This document shows positions 36,527 to 46,490 of a stretch of 64,000 nt of DNA, one piece after another (the stretch's first letter is position 1; each line of letters starts with the position of its first letter). Source of the stretch: Saccharibacter sp. EH611. GTDB taxonomy: Bacteria > Pseudomonadota > Alphaproteobacteria > Acetobacterales > Acetobacteraceae. Location of the stretch: positions 24,663-88,662 of the forward strand of contig NZ_WVHP01000003.1 of NCBI RefSeq assembly GCF_009834765.1, read 5' to 3'. The notes under the pieces were generated by a model. That model ran no database searches, was not told the origin of the DNA, and saw only the letters and a list, made by a program, of their open reading frames with translations. Both the position numbers and the translations under genes were made by a program.

Positions 36527-37666
36527 ATGACTCCCAAAATAACTCGTTTTCTCACTCAAAATGATCCGGCAACACCCTGCCTTATCGTTGACCTTGATTC
36601 TGTTGAGCAACAGTTCAGCACGATGAAGCATCATTTTGAGGGTGCACGTCTTTATTATGCCATCAAGGCCAACCCTGCCCCGGCCATCTTAAAGCGCCTT
36701 AATACACTCGGGGCTTTTTTCGATGTGGCTTCTCTTGGAGAAATACAACAGTGCCTCGCGGCTGGCATTCGTCCAGACAGACTGTCCTTTGGGCATACTG
36801 TCAAAAACACGCATGCCCTTAGCGAAGCGCACAAGCTTGGCGTGTCACTTTTCGCTTTCGACTGTGAAGAAGAGCTACAGAAAATTGCACGTTATGCGCC
36901 AAACTCACGCGTTTTCTGCCGCCTAACCGTCCTCAACACAGGAGCAGATTGGCCTTTGTCAGATAAGTTTGGCACAACAGCTGACCATGCTTATGAGCTG
37001 ATGCTTCAAGCGGAACAGCTAAACCTTAAGGCCACTGGACTTTCTTTCCATGTCGGCAGCCAACAAACATCGGCAGAAGCATATCAGCAGGCTATCGCAC
37101 AGGCATCCACTCTTTTTCAGCGCCTTCAAAGCCAAGGCCTTGCTCTGGATCTGCTCAATATTGGTGGGGGGCTTCCTAGCCATTACACAAGCAGCGTGCC
37201 GGATCTTGCCTATTTCTCCACCGCCATTGACCAAGCTTTATCAGAGCATTTCCCTCACCAGAAACCACGTATCATGCTAGAACCCGGACGTGCCCTCGTC
37301 GGCGATGCTGGCGTTGTTCGCAGTGAGGTCGTCTTGGCCAGCCGTCGCGGTGGCGCCCCGACAGATCCGCGTTGGGTCTATTTAGACATTGGCCGCTTCG
37401 GCGGGCTGGCAGAAACAGAAGGCGAAGCTATTCGCTATCGTTTCCGTACTCCTCATGACGACACATCACACAGCCAGTCCCCCTGCATCATCGCCGGCCC
37501 CACCTGTGATAGCGTTGACGTTATGTATGAAAAGAACCGCATAACGCTACCGGATGAGCTAGAATCAGGCGATAAAATTCTGATCCTCGCAACCGGCGCT
37601 TATGTCTCAACATACTGCTCAACAGGCTTTAATGGCTTTGCTCCTTTGAACGAATATTACATTTAG
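36527..37666 (+). CDS. Type III PLP-dependent ornithine (or diaminopimelate) decarboxylase
   Basis: A 379-residue alanine-racemase-fold decarboxylase. The PLP lysine is Lys47 in YYAIKANPAP. HVGSQ, GGGLPSHY, EPGRALVG and GPTCDSVDV with the catalytic cysteine are present. The size and the GPTCDSVD form favour eukaryote-like bacterial ornithine decarboxylase, which makes putrescine, over LysA. ATG 36527 has GTGAG just upstream. A GTG at 36518 would add 3 residues. Expression is likely controlled by the structured leader. Confidence 0.88.
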   Translation: MTPKITRFLTQNDPATPCLIVDLDSVEQQFSTMKHHFEGARLYYAIKANPAPAILKRLNTLGAFFDVASLGEIQQCLAAGIRPDRLSFGHTVKNTHALSEAHKLGVSLFAFDCEEELQKIARYAPNSRVFCRLTVLNTGADWPLSDKFGTTADHAYELMLQAEQLNLKATGLSFHVGSQQTSAEAYQQAIAQASTLFQRLQSQGLALDLLNIGGGLPSHYTSSVPDLAYFSTAIDQALSEHFPHQKPRIMLEPGRALVGDAGVVRSEVVLASRRGGAPTDPRWVYLDIGRFGGLAETEGEAIRYRFRTPHDDTSHSQSPCIIAGPTCDSVDVMYEKNRITLPDELESGDKILILATGAYVSTYCSTGFNGFAPLNEYYI

Positions 37667-37670
37667 CCCC

Positions 37671-37703
37671 GGAAGCCCCCTCGCTTTAGAGGGGGCTTCC
37701 TGT
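37671..37703. terminator. Bidirectional terminator hairpin
   Basis: GGAAGCCCCCTC paired with GAGGGGGCTTCC around a 6-base loop, between the decarboxylase stop and the convergent hydroxylase stop. A 12-bp perfect stem; a short T-rich stretch follows. Confidence 0.8.
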
Positions 37704-38450
37704 TTACCGGCATGGCAATCGTTTGTTCCAGCGCTTCATATTCGCCTTCACATCTTGAACAAAGGCAGAATGACGAACACCACTCAAAAAAATCTTTTGC
37801 ATCACTCGCCCCAGCCCACGTGTAGGACGTTCAAACTGAATAAATAAAATACATCGTAGCTCATCAGTCTTATTACGCACGTGATGGCGATAGGTGTCGT
37901 CAAACACGAAAGCCTGGCCATTTTTCCATGCAACACGCTGACCAGCAATTTCAATCCAGCACTCTTTTGGATCTTTCGGAACACTAATGCCCATATGGCA
38001 ATTCAGCATACCTTTCGTCACACCATAATGAGCCGGAATGACACCTCCTGGCTCCAAAATGGAAAAGAGCGCAGAACATAACCCAGGGATACCGCCAACA
38101 AGCTGAGCGGTAACCGGAGCTTTGGCACAATTCTCAGGAACTTTCAGTCCATACCCAAATAGGAAAAAAGATTTCCACCGCTGGTCGGGTGCAATACGCC
38201 GATGATCAGGCGAAAGCTCCCTCAGGGCCGGCACATTTTCACGCGCTTCCATCAAAGCACGAAACTCTTCTGCAATAAGCGGATAAGCCTTCTCCAAAGC
38301 CCCCACCCATGGGAAAAGCTCCTTTTCCAAAAAAGGCTCATTGGACACACATGAATCACGTGCAATGATCCAATTCACCCATGGTCGTAACCATTTCCCG
38401 ACACGCACTAATAATGGTCGTTTTTTCTTAGTCTCTTTCCCTACACTCAT
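37704..38450 (-). CDS. Aspartyl/asparaginyl beta-hydroxylase-like Fe(II)/2OG oxygenase
   Basis: A 248-residue protein related to AspH and LpxO. The two iron-binding histidines align as His152 (NCHMGISVP) and His189 (FDDTYRHHV); 2OG-binding RC and downstream Arg positions follow. Such enzymes hydroxylate Asp/Asn in proteins or the secondary acyl chain of lipid A (LpxO). An amphipathic segment near the start (LVRVGKWLRPWVNWII) suggests membrane contact, which would fit a lipid substrate. ATG 38450 is chosen for AAGGA 8 bases upstream. The substrate is not determined. Confidence 0.8.
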   Translation of the reverse strand: MSVGKETKKKRPLLVRVGKWLRPWVNWIIARDSCVSNEPFLEKELFPWVGALEKAYPLIAEEFRALMEARENVPALRELSPDHRRIAPDQRWKSFFLFGYGLKVPENCAKAPVTAQLVGGIPGLCSALFSILEPGGVIPAHYGVTKGMLNCHMGISVPKDPKECWIEIAGQRVAWKNGQAFVFDDTYRHHVRNKTDELRCILFIQFERPTRGLGRVMQKIFLSGVRHSAFVQDVKANMKRWNKRLPCR

Positions 38451-38590
38451 CGCCATTTTCCTTAAGAAGGACTGCAATAAAGCTATCTATTCATGTCTAA
38501 CATACGTAAACGATGCCCATTATAGGACAAACTCTATTATTATATTAAGAAATATACCTTATAACTGACATGCATAATTTCTATATCTTA

Positions 38591-40426
38591 TCATTTCTCT
38601 TCTTCAAGAGACTGAAGCTCAACTAAATGACGATAAATCCCGTCTTGTCGAGACATAAGTTGACTATGCGTTCCATCTTCCACAACATTACCCTTTTGGA
38701 AGACGAGAATACGATCCAATTCACGCACAGTGGACAAACGATGCGCGACAACCAAAACAGTACGCGTCGCCATGAGACGTTTCATAGCCTCTTGCACAAG
38801 GCTTTCAGACTCTGAATCCAAGCTGGCTGTCGCTTCATCAAAAATAACAATCGGTGCTTGGGTGAGAAAAGCCCGCGCAATCGCAACACGCTGGCGCTCC
38901 CCACCAGAGAGCTTCACGCCACGCTCTCCCACCATGGTTTCATAACCTTCAGGCAAACGCTCAATAAACGCACTCGCATTGGCAAACGTCGCTGCCTCTA
39001 TGACCTCCGCACGACTTGCTGTTGGACGCCCATACGCAATATTATCAGCAAGCGAACGATGAAACAAAATAGGCTCTTGAGGAACGAGAGCGATCTGTTT
39101 CCTCAAGCTTTCTTGCGTAACATCAGCAATAACCTGCCCATCAATCAAAATAGCGCCTTCCTGCACGTCATAAAGACGTTGCAAAAGCCGAGTAAGCGTC
39201 GTTTTTCCCGATCCACTCGCCCCGACAAGCGCCACACGCGACCCGGCAGGAATATCCAAAGACAAGCCCCGATAAATCGGGTCTTTTTGCGAAGGATAAC
39301 GGAACGTCACATTTTGAACCGTAATCGCGCCACCTTGAGTGATGCGAAGAGGATGCGCCCCCGGCTTGTCTTCCACCCCCGGCGTCAGACGAAACAGTGC
39401 CACCAGCTCTTCCATTTCATTAACCGAACGCTGCACTTGGCTGACCTGCTGGCCAAGATCACGCAAATACCCTTGGATGAGGAACATCATCGTAAGCACG
39501 TAAGCCACGTCCCCCGGGCCGGCTTCGCCCTCCCACCATAGGAAGACAGCCAAACCAATCATCACAACACGCATCAAAAGCGTGTAAGACGCTTGCAAGT
39601 TCGCGCTATTGGTTCCGCGTATCCAGCTCCACAAGGTACGCCGGCTCCACAAGAACGAAAGACGGCTGAGATGGCGTTCTTCGCGATGTTCAGCGCCAAA
39701 TGCTTTCACCACGCTGTTACAGGTAATGGAATCAGCCAGCGCCGCGCCTATTTTCGTATCCCATTGGTTCGAGAGCCGCGCACTCGGGGCCACATAACGC
39801 AGAGCCAGCTGCACAGACACAAAAGCAAACAGCACAACCGCTACCCCTAAGACGCATCCCATCAATGGAGAGCGCACCATCAGAACCAGCGTCGTTCCTA
39901 TGAGGACGAGAAGTTCCGGCACAATAAGGAGAAGGAGCGTGTCATCTAACGTATCAATCGCCCAGATACCGCGTGTTAAGCGACGCACTGTTGAGCCTGC
40001 AAAGGTGTTCGCATGCCAATCGGCTGAGAAACGCTGCACACGCGCGAACGCCTCACTCAAGGTTCTACGCATAATCGCTAGGCTAAAGCGACTAATCCCT
40101 ATGTAAGAGACGCGCCTCCCCATCACCGCAACGAGGCCTAACACCAACAATCCGCTCACCATCAACAAGGCGTCATGCAGTAAAGACTGCCGCATCGGTT
40201 CAGCCTGATGCACCGGCGTTGAAATATCCCCCACAAGACGACCAGCCAAAAGAGGCGTGCAAATGTCAGCAAGCGTCGCCAGTGCCACACCGCCAAGCGT
40301 GCGGCTGAGCAGAGCTGGATGGTTAAGCCAGCGCTGAACCACAAAACGCAACGTTTCCCCAAAAGAGACAGCGGAACGGTCTGACTTTTGGCGAGACTGG
40401 GCTGAATGATTAGGCGTATGTGACAC
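38591..40426 (-). CDS. ABC exporter (fused membrane and ATPase domains)
   Basis: A 611-residue MsbA-type half transporter. Six-helix transmembrane domain (about 30-340) and ATPase with Walker A GASGSGKTT, signature LSGGERQRVAIARA, Walker B IVIFDEATASLD and H-loop VVAHRLSTV. Q-loop LVPQEPILFHRSL. The start is the second of two GTGs (40426), with AGGAG 6 bases upstream. The substrate is unknown; lipid or drug export is typical. It follows the hydroxylase on the same strand but 140 bases separate them. Confidence 0.9.
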   Translation of the reverse strand: MSHTPNHSAQSRQKSDRSAVSFGETLRFVVQRWLNHPALLSRTLGGVALATLADICTPLLAGRLVGDISTPVHQAEPMRQSLLHDALLMVSGLLVLGLVAVMGRRVSYIGISRFSLAIMRRTLSEAFARVQRFSADWHANTFAGSTVRRLTRGIWAIDTLDDTLLLLIVPELLVLIGTTLVLMVRSPLMGCVLGVAVVLFAFVSVQLALRYVAPSARLSNQWDTKIGAALADSITCNSVVKAFGAEHREERHLSRLSFLWSRRTLWSWIRGTNSANLQASYTLLMRVVMIGLAVFLWWEGEAGPGDVAYVLTMMFLIQGYLRDLGQQVSQVQRSVNEMEELVALFRLTPGVEDKPGAHPLRITQGGAITVQNVTFRYPSQKDPIYRGLSLDIPAGSRVALVGASGSGKTTLTRLLQRLYDVQEGAILIDGQVIADVTQESLRKQIALVPQEPILFHRSLADNIAYGRPTASRAEVIEAATFANASAFIERLPEGYETMVGERGVKLSGGERQRVAIARAFLTQAPIVIFDEATASLDSESESLVQEAMKRLMATRTVLVVAHRLSTVRELDRILVFQKGNVVEDGTHSQLMSRQDGIYRHLVELQSLEEEK

Positions 40427-40522
40427 AAACACTCCTTTTCTGGGTCTTTCCCCTCACATTCTTTCCCTATGCCACATCCTCCCCAAAGCCGTCGATTTTT
40501 TATGCTATAAGTCCCTCCCATA

Positions 40523-41263
40523 ATGCCCCGGCTTTTTTATGATGGAGATAACAACATCGTGGCGCCTTCAACCCGTAACGCTCGCACGACCAGCCCCAAA
40601 ATAATGAGTCGCACAGCGGTCAAATCTTTTATGACGGCGCTCTCTCACGTCTATCCGGATGCAGAAAGTGAGCTCATTTTCCGCAATACATTCGAGCTTC
40701 TCGTCAGCGTTGTTCTCTCCGCCCAAGCCACGGATAAATCCGTCAACAAAGCCACCAAAGGCCTTTTTGAAGAAGCACCAGACCCACGCACGATGGCAGC
40801 CCTTGGGGAAGAAGGTATTGCCCGTCATATCCGCACCATCGGTCTTTGGCGTGCCAAGGCCCATAATGTGGCTCTCCTGTGCCAACAGCTCCTTGACCGT
40901 CATCAGGGCGAGGTGCCTTCTGACCGCGCCTCTCTTGAAGCTCTACCTGGTGTGGGGCGAAAGACAGCCAATGTCGTGCTGAATGTCGCTTTTGACCAAG
41001 ACACGATGGCCGTTGATACCCACATCTTCCGTCTCAGCAATCGCACGGGCCTCGCTCCGGGGAAAAACGTGCGTGTCGTTGAAAAAGAGCTCGTTGCGCG
41101 TATTCCCAAAAAGATGCTGCGCCCCTCCCATCATTGGCTCATTCTTCTAGGGCGCTATATCTGTAAAGCACGAAGACCTGAATGCTGGCACTGCCCTGTA
41201 ACAGAATGGTGCCTCAACCCCGACAAAGCCCTAACCCCTCCTCCAGCTAAAAAAATACGTTAG
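40523..41263 (+). CDS. nth: Endonuclease III (DNA glycosylase/AP lyase)
   Basis: A 246-residue base-excision repair enzyme for oxidised pyrimidines. The helix-hairpin-helix LPGVGRKTANVVLN has catalytic Lys147, the aspartate is Asp165 (VDTHIFR), and the [4Fe-4S] cysteines are 214, 221, 224 and 230 in the C-x6-C-x2-C-x5-C spacing. The first about 30 residues are not family-like; an ATG at 40604 would give the usual length. Stop is 2 bases from the convergent comEC stop. Confidence 0.94.
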   Translation: MPRLFYDGDNNIVAPSTRNARTTSPKIMSRTAVKSFMTALSHVYPDAESELIFRNTFELLVSVVLSAQATDKSVNKATKGLFEEAPDPRTMAALGEEGIARHIRTIGLWRAKAHNVALLCQQLLDRHQGEVPSDRASLEALPGVGRKTANVVLNVAFDQDTMAVDTHIFRLSNRTGLAPGKNVRVVEKELVARIPKKMLRPSHHWLILLGRYICKARRPECWHCPVTEWCLNPDKALTPPPAKKIR

Positions 41264-41265
41264 GT

Positions 41266-43401
41266 TTATTCTTCCCGAGCGAGCGGTATCATCGGCACAC
41301 CATTGGATCCAATAGGTGGCACCCATGGCCGCTCTCCTCGCGCACTACGATCAGACACAACAGATAAGCCTCCATGAGCGGCCCGATACACCGCCCATGC
41401 GCCGTTATCATAAACAAAGTCACGGTCCAAAACAGGAACAGACGGGCACAGCCTCTGCCCGTCAGAGCGGCTCACCACGAGAACGACACCTGCGCATAAC
41501 GCCTCAGTCTCAGACGTTGTGAAGCGTTCATAATGTGGTCGCATATCCAACAAGACGACCCGACCAGCAACCGTCACACGACACAAAGAACGCTGACATG
41601 CCGTCGAGAAAGAATGCGCCTCAATCCTTAAATCATGCTGCCATGTTGTACGGAAAAAGGGATTGACCGTCGGCGGATCCATCATCCATCCATGCTCGGT
41701 ACGGATCACAAGCGTCTGACCATCCGGCGCCATGAGCATCACAGGCCGTGACACCATCCACGCGGACGCAATCCCCACACCCAACACAAGAAGACCGAGG
41801 AAACGGGCTTTCCCACGCCAAAGGCACAAAACCGAAAGCCCGACCATCTCAAGTAAAAGCCCCCAATTCGGCCATGACGGGACAGGCACACTCGCCCCCG
41901 GCATATGGGCCATCACATGGGCTAAGAAGCGTACACCCTCAATGCCCCATCCCATTAGATGGAGCACAGGCCCCGCCCAGCCAAACGGCAATAACAGCAG
42001 AACGATCATCCCTAACGGCATAATCCATACCGCCATCAGAGGAACAGCCACCATGTTTGCCACAACAAACCACGGTTGAAACGCTCCAAAATGAGCCATA
42101 CTGACGGGCACCGTCGCACAGCCAGCAAAAATGGACGTAAGCGCCAACATGCCTATCGGCACCCCACATCGTGCCCAAAACCATGAACGCTGCCTGAGCT
42201 GTGCCAAAGGCTCCCGCAGCTCATCATAACCAGCAATCAAGGCCATCACGGCCGCCATCGACATCTGAAACGATACATCCCACACAATCGCTGGATGAAC
42301 CGTCTCCAGCCCTATTGCCACAAGAGCCAAAGCCCTCAGGGAGAGAATACGACGGCCCAACTGAAAAGCGAGCGCACCATAAAAAGCCATCGCCAACGCA
42401 CGCAGCCCCGGTATATGGCCACCGGTCAGCACGATATAAACCACGCCCACCGCTAAGGCGGCCCCTAGGGCAATTTCTCGACAAGGCCAGAATAAGGCCG
42501 CATGTTCAGAACGCAGCAAGACCATACGCACAAACGCAAAACATAACGCGATGACCAAACCCAGATGGAGCCCCGCCACCGCCAACAGATGCGCTAAACC
42601 ACTGGCCGCGAAATCTTGCCGTGTTTGAGGCGATACGGCCCCAGTTTCACCGACGAGCACAGCGGCAATCATCGCCCCATTTTGGTTGGGAAGAACGGCC
42701 ATCATCCGCGCCTCCATCGCCTCTCTCCAGCGATTTATCCGGTCATGAGAAGAATGAGAGAGAATCACGGGCTCCGACAACGCCGAGCCACTCCCTGCCA
42801 AGCCTGAAAACCAAGCTTCCCGCTGCATATCCCGCCCGTAAGGCCATACAGGCGCGGACGGCGTATGGAAAAGCACCCGAAGACGCACATGATCCCCGGT
42901 TGAAGGAACAACGGTTCCATCCCGTTTCAATGTGACACGCAAATCCCGCTGTAACGGGGGCTGCCCCTCATACCATGGGCTTTCAAAACGAGCCTGTTTG
43001 AGGACAAGACGCACACGCTCACCCGGCCCCTCTCGTGCAGGAAAGTGACTGACCTGCGCCACATCGCCTTCTGTCCAAACCGCATAAAGAGGAAGCTCAG
43101 GCATGTGTGGCTGATGATGCGCTTGAGCCATCGCCAACATAAACCCCAGGCTGATACTCAGTAGCGCCGCACCACCAACCCGCATCGTCAGGCCCCAAAG
43201 CGGGTAACGAGACGCGCCTATACTGATCAAAACACCACACAAGCCAAGCACGACCACCACGGCACACCAAAACCCAGACGGCTCGTGAAGACAGGTAAAA
43301 TAAGCGCTGATGCCAAGCGCTATCCCGAGCGGAAACCAGCATAAAAGCCGCCGCCCTTGCCGCGCCAAAGCGGTCTCACCCCATTGGCGCCATCTTTCCA
43401 T
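41266..43401 (-). CDS. comEC: ComEC/Rec2-family competence protein
   Basis: A 711-residue polytopic membrane protein that would carry single-stranded DNA across the inner membrane during transformation. An N-terminal DUF4131 region is followed by the competence domain, seen in AVLVGETGAVSPQTR and GLAHLLAVAGLHLGLVIAL (given in parts). The C-terminal about 130 residues lack an obvious HxHxDH metallo-beta-lactamase motif. The ATG at 43401 follows an in-frame TTG at 43404. dprA is 5 kb away. Confidence 0.88.
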   Translation of the reverse strand: MERWRQWGETALARQGRRLLCWFPLGIALGISAYFTCLHEPSGFWCAVVVVLGLCGVLISIGASRYPLWGLTMRVGGAALLSISLGFMLAMAQAHHQPHMPELPLYAVWTEGDVAQVSHFPAREGPGERVRLVLKQARFESPWYEGQPPLQRDLRVTLKRDGTVVPSTGDHVRLRVLFHTPSAPVWPYGRDMQREAWFSGLAGSGSALSEPVILSHSSHDRINRWREAMEARMMAVLPNQNGAMIAAVLVGETGAVSPQTRQDFAASGLAHLLAVAGLHLGLVIALCFAFVRMVLLRSEHAALFWPCREIALGAALAVGVVYIVLTGGHIPGLRALAMAFYGALAFQLGRRILSLRALALVAIGLETVHPAIVWDVSFQMSMAAVMALIAGYDELREPLAQLRQRSWFWARCGVPIGMLALTSIFAGCATVPVSMAHFGAFQPWFVVANMVAVPLMAVWIMPLGMIVLLLLPFGWAGPVLHLMGWGIEGVRFLAHVMAHMPGASVPVPSWPNWGLLLEMVGLSVLCLWRGKARFLGLLVLGVGIASAWMVSRPVMLMAPDGQTLVIRTEHGWMMDPPTVNPFFRTTWQHDLRIEAHSFSTACQRSLCRVTVAGRVVLLDMRPHYERFTTSETEALCAGVVLVVSRSDGQRLCPSVPVLDRDFVYDNGAWAVYRAAHGGLSVVSDRSARGERPWVPPIGSNGVPMIPLAREE

Positions 43402-43719
43402 CAACTCAATATACGACTCATCATTCTATGTCTCATAGACACACCATCTCTCGTATTACTGTACACGTAACGAGAAAATCCCCCATCATGAAGCTGTTTA
43501 TCTTGGGAGACGCTCACTGATCCCACATATGTCGCGTCACGTTATCTTACTCAACAGCGCTTCCTTAACATGAAGCGGTCACACGATTTCTCTATCGCAC
43601 TATCGTACACTCTCTCAAAAATGGCTAAGCGAGCTGGATCATCTATAGAGAATATCCTAAACCTCTTAAGACGAGGTACAGGCCAGTCATTCAATAGAAC
43701 GATATTGGAGAATCATTTT
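43402..43719. other. Intergenic region between comEC and the Sel1 gene
   Basis: 318 bases without a supported gene. It holds the comEC promoter side, a near-palindrome CTCGTATTAC/GTAACGAG (43450-43474, one bulge) that could be an operator, and the leader of the Sel1 gene with GGAG 10 bases before its ATG. The upstream in-frame extension of the Sel1 ORF (from 43570) does not look like protein. Confidence 0.4.
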
Positions 43720-43995
43720 ATGAAACGCTCATTCCTCACGCTTCCTCTAGTGATAGCCCTAACGACCTCAGCAGCGATAAGCCAAAGCCTCCCACCTGAC
43801 GATCATCAGAATGTTGCATCGCTTCAAAGTGCTGCTGATCAAGGAAATTCAGACGCTCAGCTTAAGCTAGGGATCATGTATTTCAATGGCCAAGAAGTTC
43901 CTCAAAACGAGGCTAAAGCGGCTGAGTGGTTCCAAAAATCTGCTGATCAAGGAGATGAAAACGCTCAAAAAGCCCTGAAAGCGCTTTTCCGTTGA
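43720..43995 (+). CDS. Small secreted Sel1-like repeat protein
   Basis: A 91-residue protein with a signal peptide (MKRSFLTLPLVIALTTSAAIS) and slightly more than one Sel1/TPR-like unit (LKLGIMYFNGQEVPQNEAKA followed by AEWFQKSADQGDENAQ). The part before it (LQSAADQGNSDAQ) is the end of a previous unit. Sel1 repeats bind partner proteins. It stands alone between comEC and gltX. Confidence 0.75.
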   Translation: MKRSFLTLPLVIALTTSAAISQSLPPDDHQNVASLQSAADQGNSDAQLKLGIMYFNGQEVPQNEAKAAEWFQKSADQGDENAQKALKALFR

Positions 43996-44085
43996 GCCTG
44001 TGCATGATTGAGCAGCAATAAGGCGCTGTCCGTCACCTCGGTATCTATATGTCTGCGGCCTATGCCCTCTAGCCCCAAACATAAC

Positions 44086-44125
44086 CGTCCTCGCTGTTCC
44101 TCCTTATAAGACAATAGCGAGGACG
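44086..44125. promoter_or_regulatory. Ten-bp inverted repeat upstream of gltX
   Basis: CGTCCTCGCT (44086-44095) and AGCGAGGACG (44116-44125) pair perfectly around a 20-base loop. A TATAAA (44138-44143) lies 8 bases before the gltX ATG, which lacks a ribosome site. It may be a terminator-like hairpin for the Sel1 gene or a leader element of gltX. Confidence 0.4.
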
Positions 44126-44151
44126 TAACGAGCGTGCTATAAAGCGTTTTT

Positions 44152-45552
44152 ATGAAGATCCGTACTCGCTTTGCCCCTTCGCCGACAGGTCTGCTCCATA
44201 TCGGGAATGCCCGCGCGGCCCTGTTTAATTACCTCTATGCCCGCCATCATGGTGGCGAATTCCTCTTGCGCATTGAGGACACAGACCGCGAACGGTCCAC
44301 ACAACAAGCCGTTGATGTCATTTTTGATGGCCTCAAATGGATGGGCCTTGATTGGGACGGCGAACCCGTTTTTCAGTCCACACGTCAAGGGCGTCATGCT
44401 GAAGTTGTGCAGCAACTGCTCGAAAAAGGCCAGGCCTATCGGTGCTACTGCACAGCTGAAGAGCTGACCGCTATGCGTGAGAAGGCGCGTGCTGAGAAGC
44501 GCCCACCCCGTTATGATGGCACGTGGCGTGATCGTGATCCGTCCGAAGCTCCTGAAGGCGCGCCTTTCACCGTTCGTCTCAAAGCACCTAAAGACGGTGA
44601 GACGATTATTCATGACCATGTTCAGGGCGATGTGCGCGTTGCTAATTCGGAAATGGATGATCTGATCATTCTCCGCTCCGATGGCACGCCAACCTACCTG
44701 CTCGCAGTGGTGGTTGATGACCATGATATGGAGATTAGCCATGTCATGCGCGGTGATGACCACCTCACCAATACCTTCCGCCAAGCAATGATCTACCGTG
44801 CGATGGGATGGGATCTTCCCGAATTTGCCCATCTTCCCCTCATTCACGGGCCTGATGGGGCCAAACTGTCCAAACGTCACGGCGCTCAATCAGTGGTGGA
44901 TTTCCGTGAGGAAGGCTTCCTACCAGAAGCGCTCAACAATTACCTGCTCCGCCTCGGCTGGGGGCATGGGGACGAGGAAGTTCTGTCCCGCGAAGAGCAG
45001 ATTAAACTCTTCGACTTTGACGGGATTGGCCGCTCACCATCACGGATGGATTACGTCAAGCTCAACCATCTCAACGGCATCTGGCTCCGCCGTGCGGATG
45101 ATGCCCGGTTGACCGACCTTGTCCTAGAGCGCCTCGCCCAACGTGATGATCTTGAGCTTAATGAGGCGGTACGAGCCCGTGTGGCTGCTCTGATGCCCGG
45201 GCTTAAAGAACGTGCGAAGAACATGGTTGAGCTGGCCAATAATGCGGCTTTTGCAGGCCTTCGCCTGCCACTCACCTTCACACCAAAAGCGCAAAAGCTC
45301 CTCGGTGAAGACGGGCAAGCAGTGCTTAAAGGTATGGAAGAACGCCTTGGTGCTCTTGAGTCCTTCACCCCAGAAGCCATCGACAGCACCTTGCGCGCCT
45401 ATGCACAAGAGCATGAGTTAAAACTTGGGGCCGTTGCTCAGCCGCTGCGCGCTGCGATGACCGGCACCACAACCTCACCAGGGATTGACCTCACCTTGGC
45501 TGCTTTGGGTCAGGACGAGGTGCTCGCCCGTATTCGGAGTGCGCTAACGTGA
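44152..45552 (+). CDS. gltX: Glutamyl-tRNA synthetase
   Basis: A 466-residue class I synthetase. The HIGH motif is [14 protein letters not shown] (9-22) and the KMSKS-equivalent is KLSKR (238-242). Typical bacterial length. In organisms lacking GlnRS it also charges tRNA-Gln; that cannot be decided here. The stop overlaps the pyrB GTG (GTGA), so it heads a gltX-pyrB-pyrC-plsY-dprA-topA run. Confidence 0.97.
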   Translation: MKIRTRFAPSPTGLLHIGNARAALFNYLYARHHGGEFLLRIEDTDRERSTQQAVDVIFDGLKWMGLDWDGEPVFQSTRQGRHAEVVQQLLEKGQAYRCYCTAEELTAMREKARAEKRPPRYDGTWRDRDPSEAPEGAPFTVRLKAPKDGETIIHDHVQGDVRVANSEMDDLIILRSDGTPTYLLAVVVDDHDMEISHVMRGDDHLTNTFRQAMIYRAMGWDLPEFAHLPLIHGPDGAKLSKRHGAQSVVDFREEGFLPEALNNYLLRLGWGHGDEEVLSREEQIKLFDFDGIGRSPSRMDYVKLNHLNGIWLRRADDARLTDLVLERLAQRDDLELNEAVRARVAALMPGLKERAKNMVELANNAAFAGLRLPLTFTPKAQKLLGEDGQAVLKGMEERLGALESFTPEAIDSTLRAYAQEHELKLGAVAQPLRAAMTGTTTSPGIDLTLAALGQDEVLARIRSALT

Positions 45553-46490
45553 GGACCGTACGACGCCATAACGCCCATCTCCTCGGTATTGAGGGGATGG
45601 GAGCCGACGACATCACCCCTTTTTTAGACCTCGCTGAAAGCTACGCCTTACTCAGCCGATCCCGGACAGCGCCACGCGATGTACTGCAAGGGCGCACGGT
45701 GATTAATCTGTTTTTTGAAAACAGCACCCGCACCCGCACCAGCTTTGAGCTTGCTGGGAAACGTCTTGGCGCTGATGTGGTTAATATGTCTGTCGCCACA
45801 AGCTCTGTCAGCAAGGGCGAGACCCTGCTTGATACAGCGTCAACGCTCAATGCGATGCATTGTGACCTCTTGGTCGTTCGTCATGACCAGTCAGGGGCGC
45901 CTGCGCTTCTCTCCCAAAAGGTGGAAGCCAGCGTAGTAAATGCGGGCGATGGCATGCACGAGCATCCCACACAAGCCCTGCTGGATGCGTTGACGATTCG
46001 GCGTCATTTTGGCCGCCTTGACGGGCTGACGATCGCCATTTGCGGAGATGTCGCTCATAGCCGCGTCGTACGTTCAAACATTCACCTTCTACGCGCTATG
46101 GGAAGCAACATTCGCCTCGCAGGGCCACCAACGCTTCTCCCCTCTGCATTGGGTGAACTCGACGGCGTGACCCTCTATCACGACATGGACGAAGCCCTCA
46201 AAGGGGTGGACGTTGCGATGTGCCTCCGTGTCCAGCGCGAACGTATGGGAGGCGGCCTTGTGCCCAGCGCACGGGAATATTTCGCTCTTTTCGGTCTGGA
46301 TCGCCGCCGCCTCGGGCTTGCTAAACCAAACGCCTTGGTGATGCACCCCGGCCCGATGAATCGTGGGATTGAGATCGCTTCTGACGTGGCCGATTCGCCA
46401 CAAAGTGTCATTTCTGAACAGGTCGAAATGGGTGTTGCCGTACGCATGGCCGTACTCGACCGTCTTTCACGGATGCAAACCCCCTCATGA
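45549..46490 (+). CDS. pyrB: Aspartate carbamoyltransferase catalytic subunit
   Basis: A 313-residue pyrimidine biosynthesis enzyme. Carbamoyl-phosphate loop [11 protein letters not shown], then [22 protein letters not shown] and MHPGPMNRG. The GTG start at 45549 overlaps gltX. No pyrI regulatory subunit is nearby. It overlaps pyrC by ATGA, consistent with a PyrB-PyrC complex. Confidence 0.96.
   Translation: MRTVRRHNAHLLGIEGMGADDITPFLDLAESYALLSRSRTAPRDVLQGRTVINLFFENSTRTRTSFELAGKRLGADVVNMSVATSSVSKGETLLDTASTLNAMHCDLLVVRHDQSGAPALLSQKVEASVVNAGDGMHEHPTQALLDALTIRRHFGRLDGLTIAICGDVAHSRVVRSNIHLLRAMGSNIRLAGPPTLLPSALGELDGVTLYHDMDEALKGVDVAMCLRVQRERMGGGLVPSAREYFALFGLDRRRLGLAKPNALVMHPGPMNRGIEIASDVADSPQSVISEQVEMGVAVRMAVLDRLSRMQTPS

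Noticed and set aside
38858..39541. 227-codon plus-strand ORF
   Set aside because: Antisense to the ATPase domain of the ABC exporter; Arg/His-rich shadow frame.
44137..44889. 250-codon minus-strand ORF
   Set aside because: Antisense to gltX, whose product is unmistakable; no ribosome site or family features.
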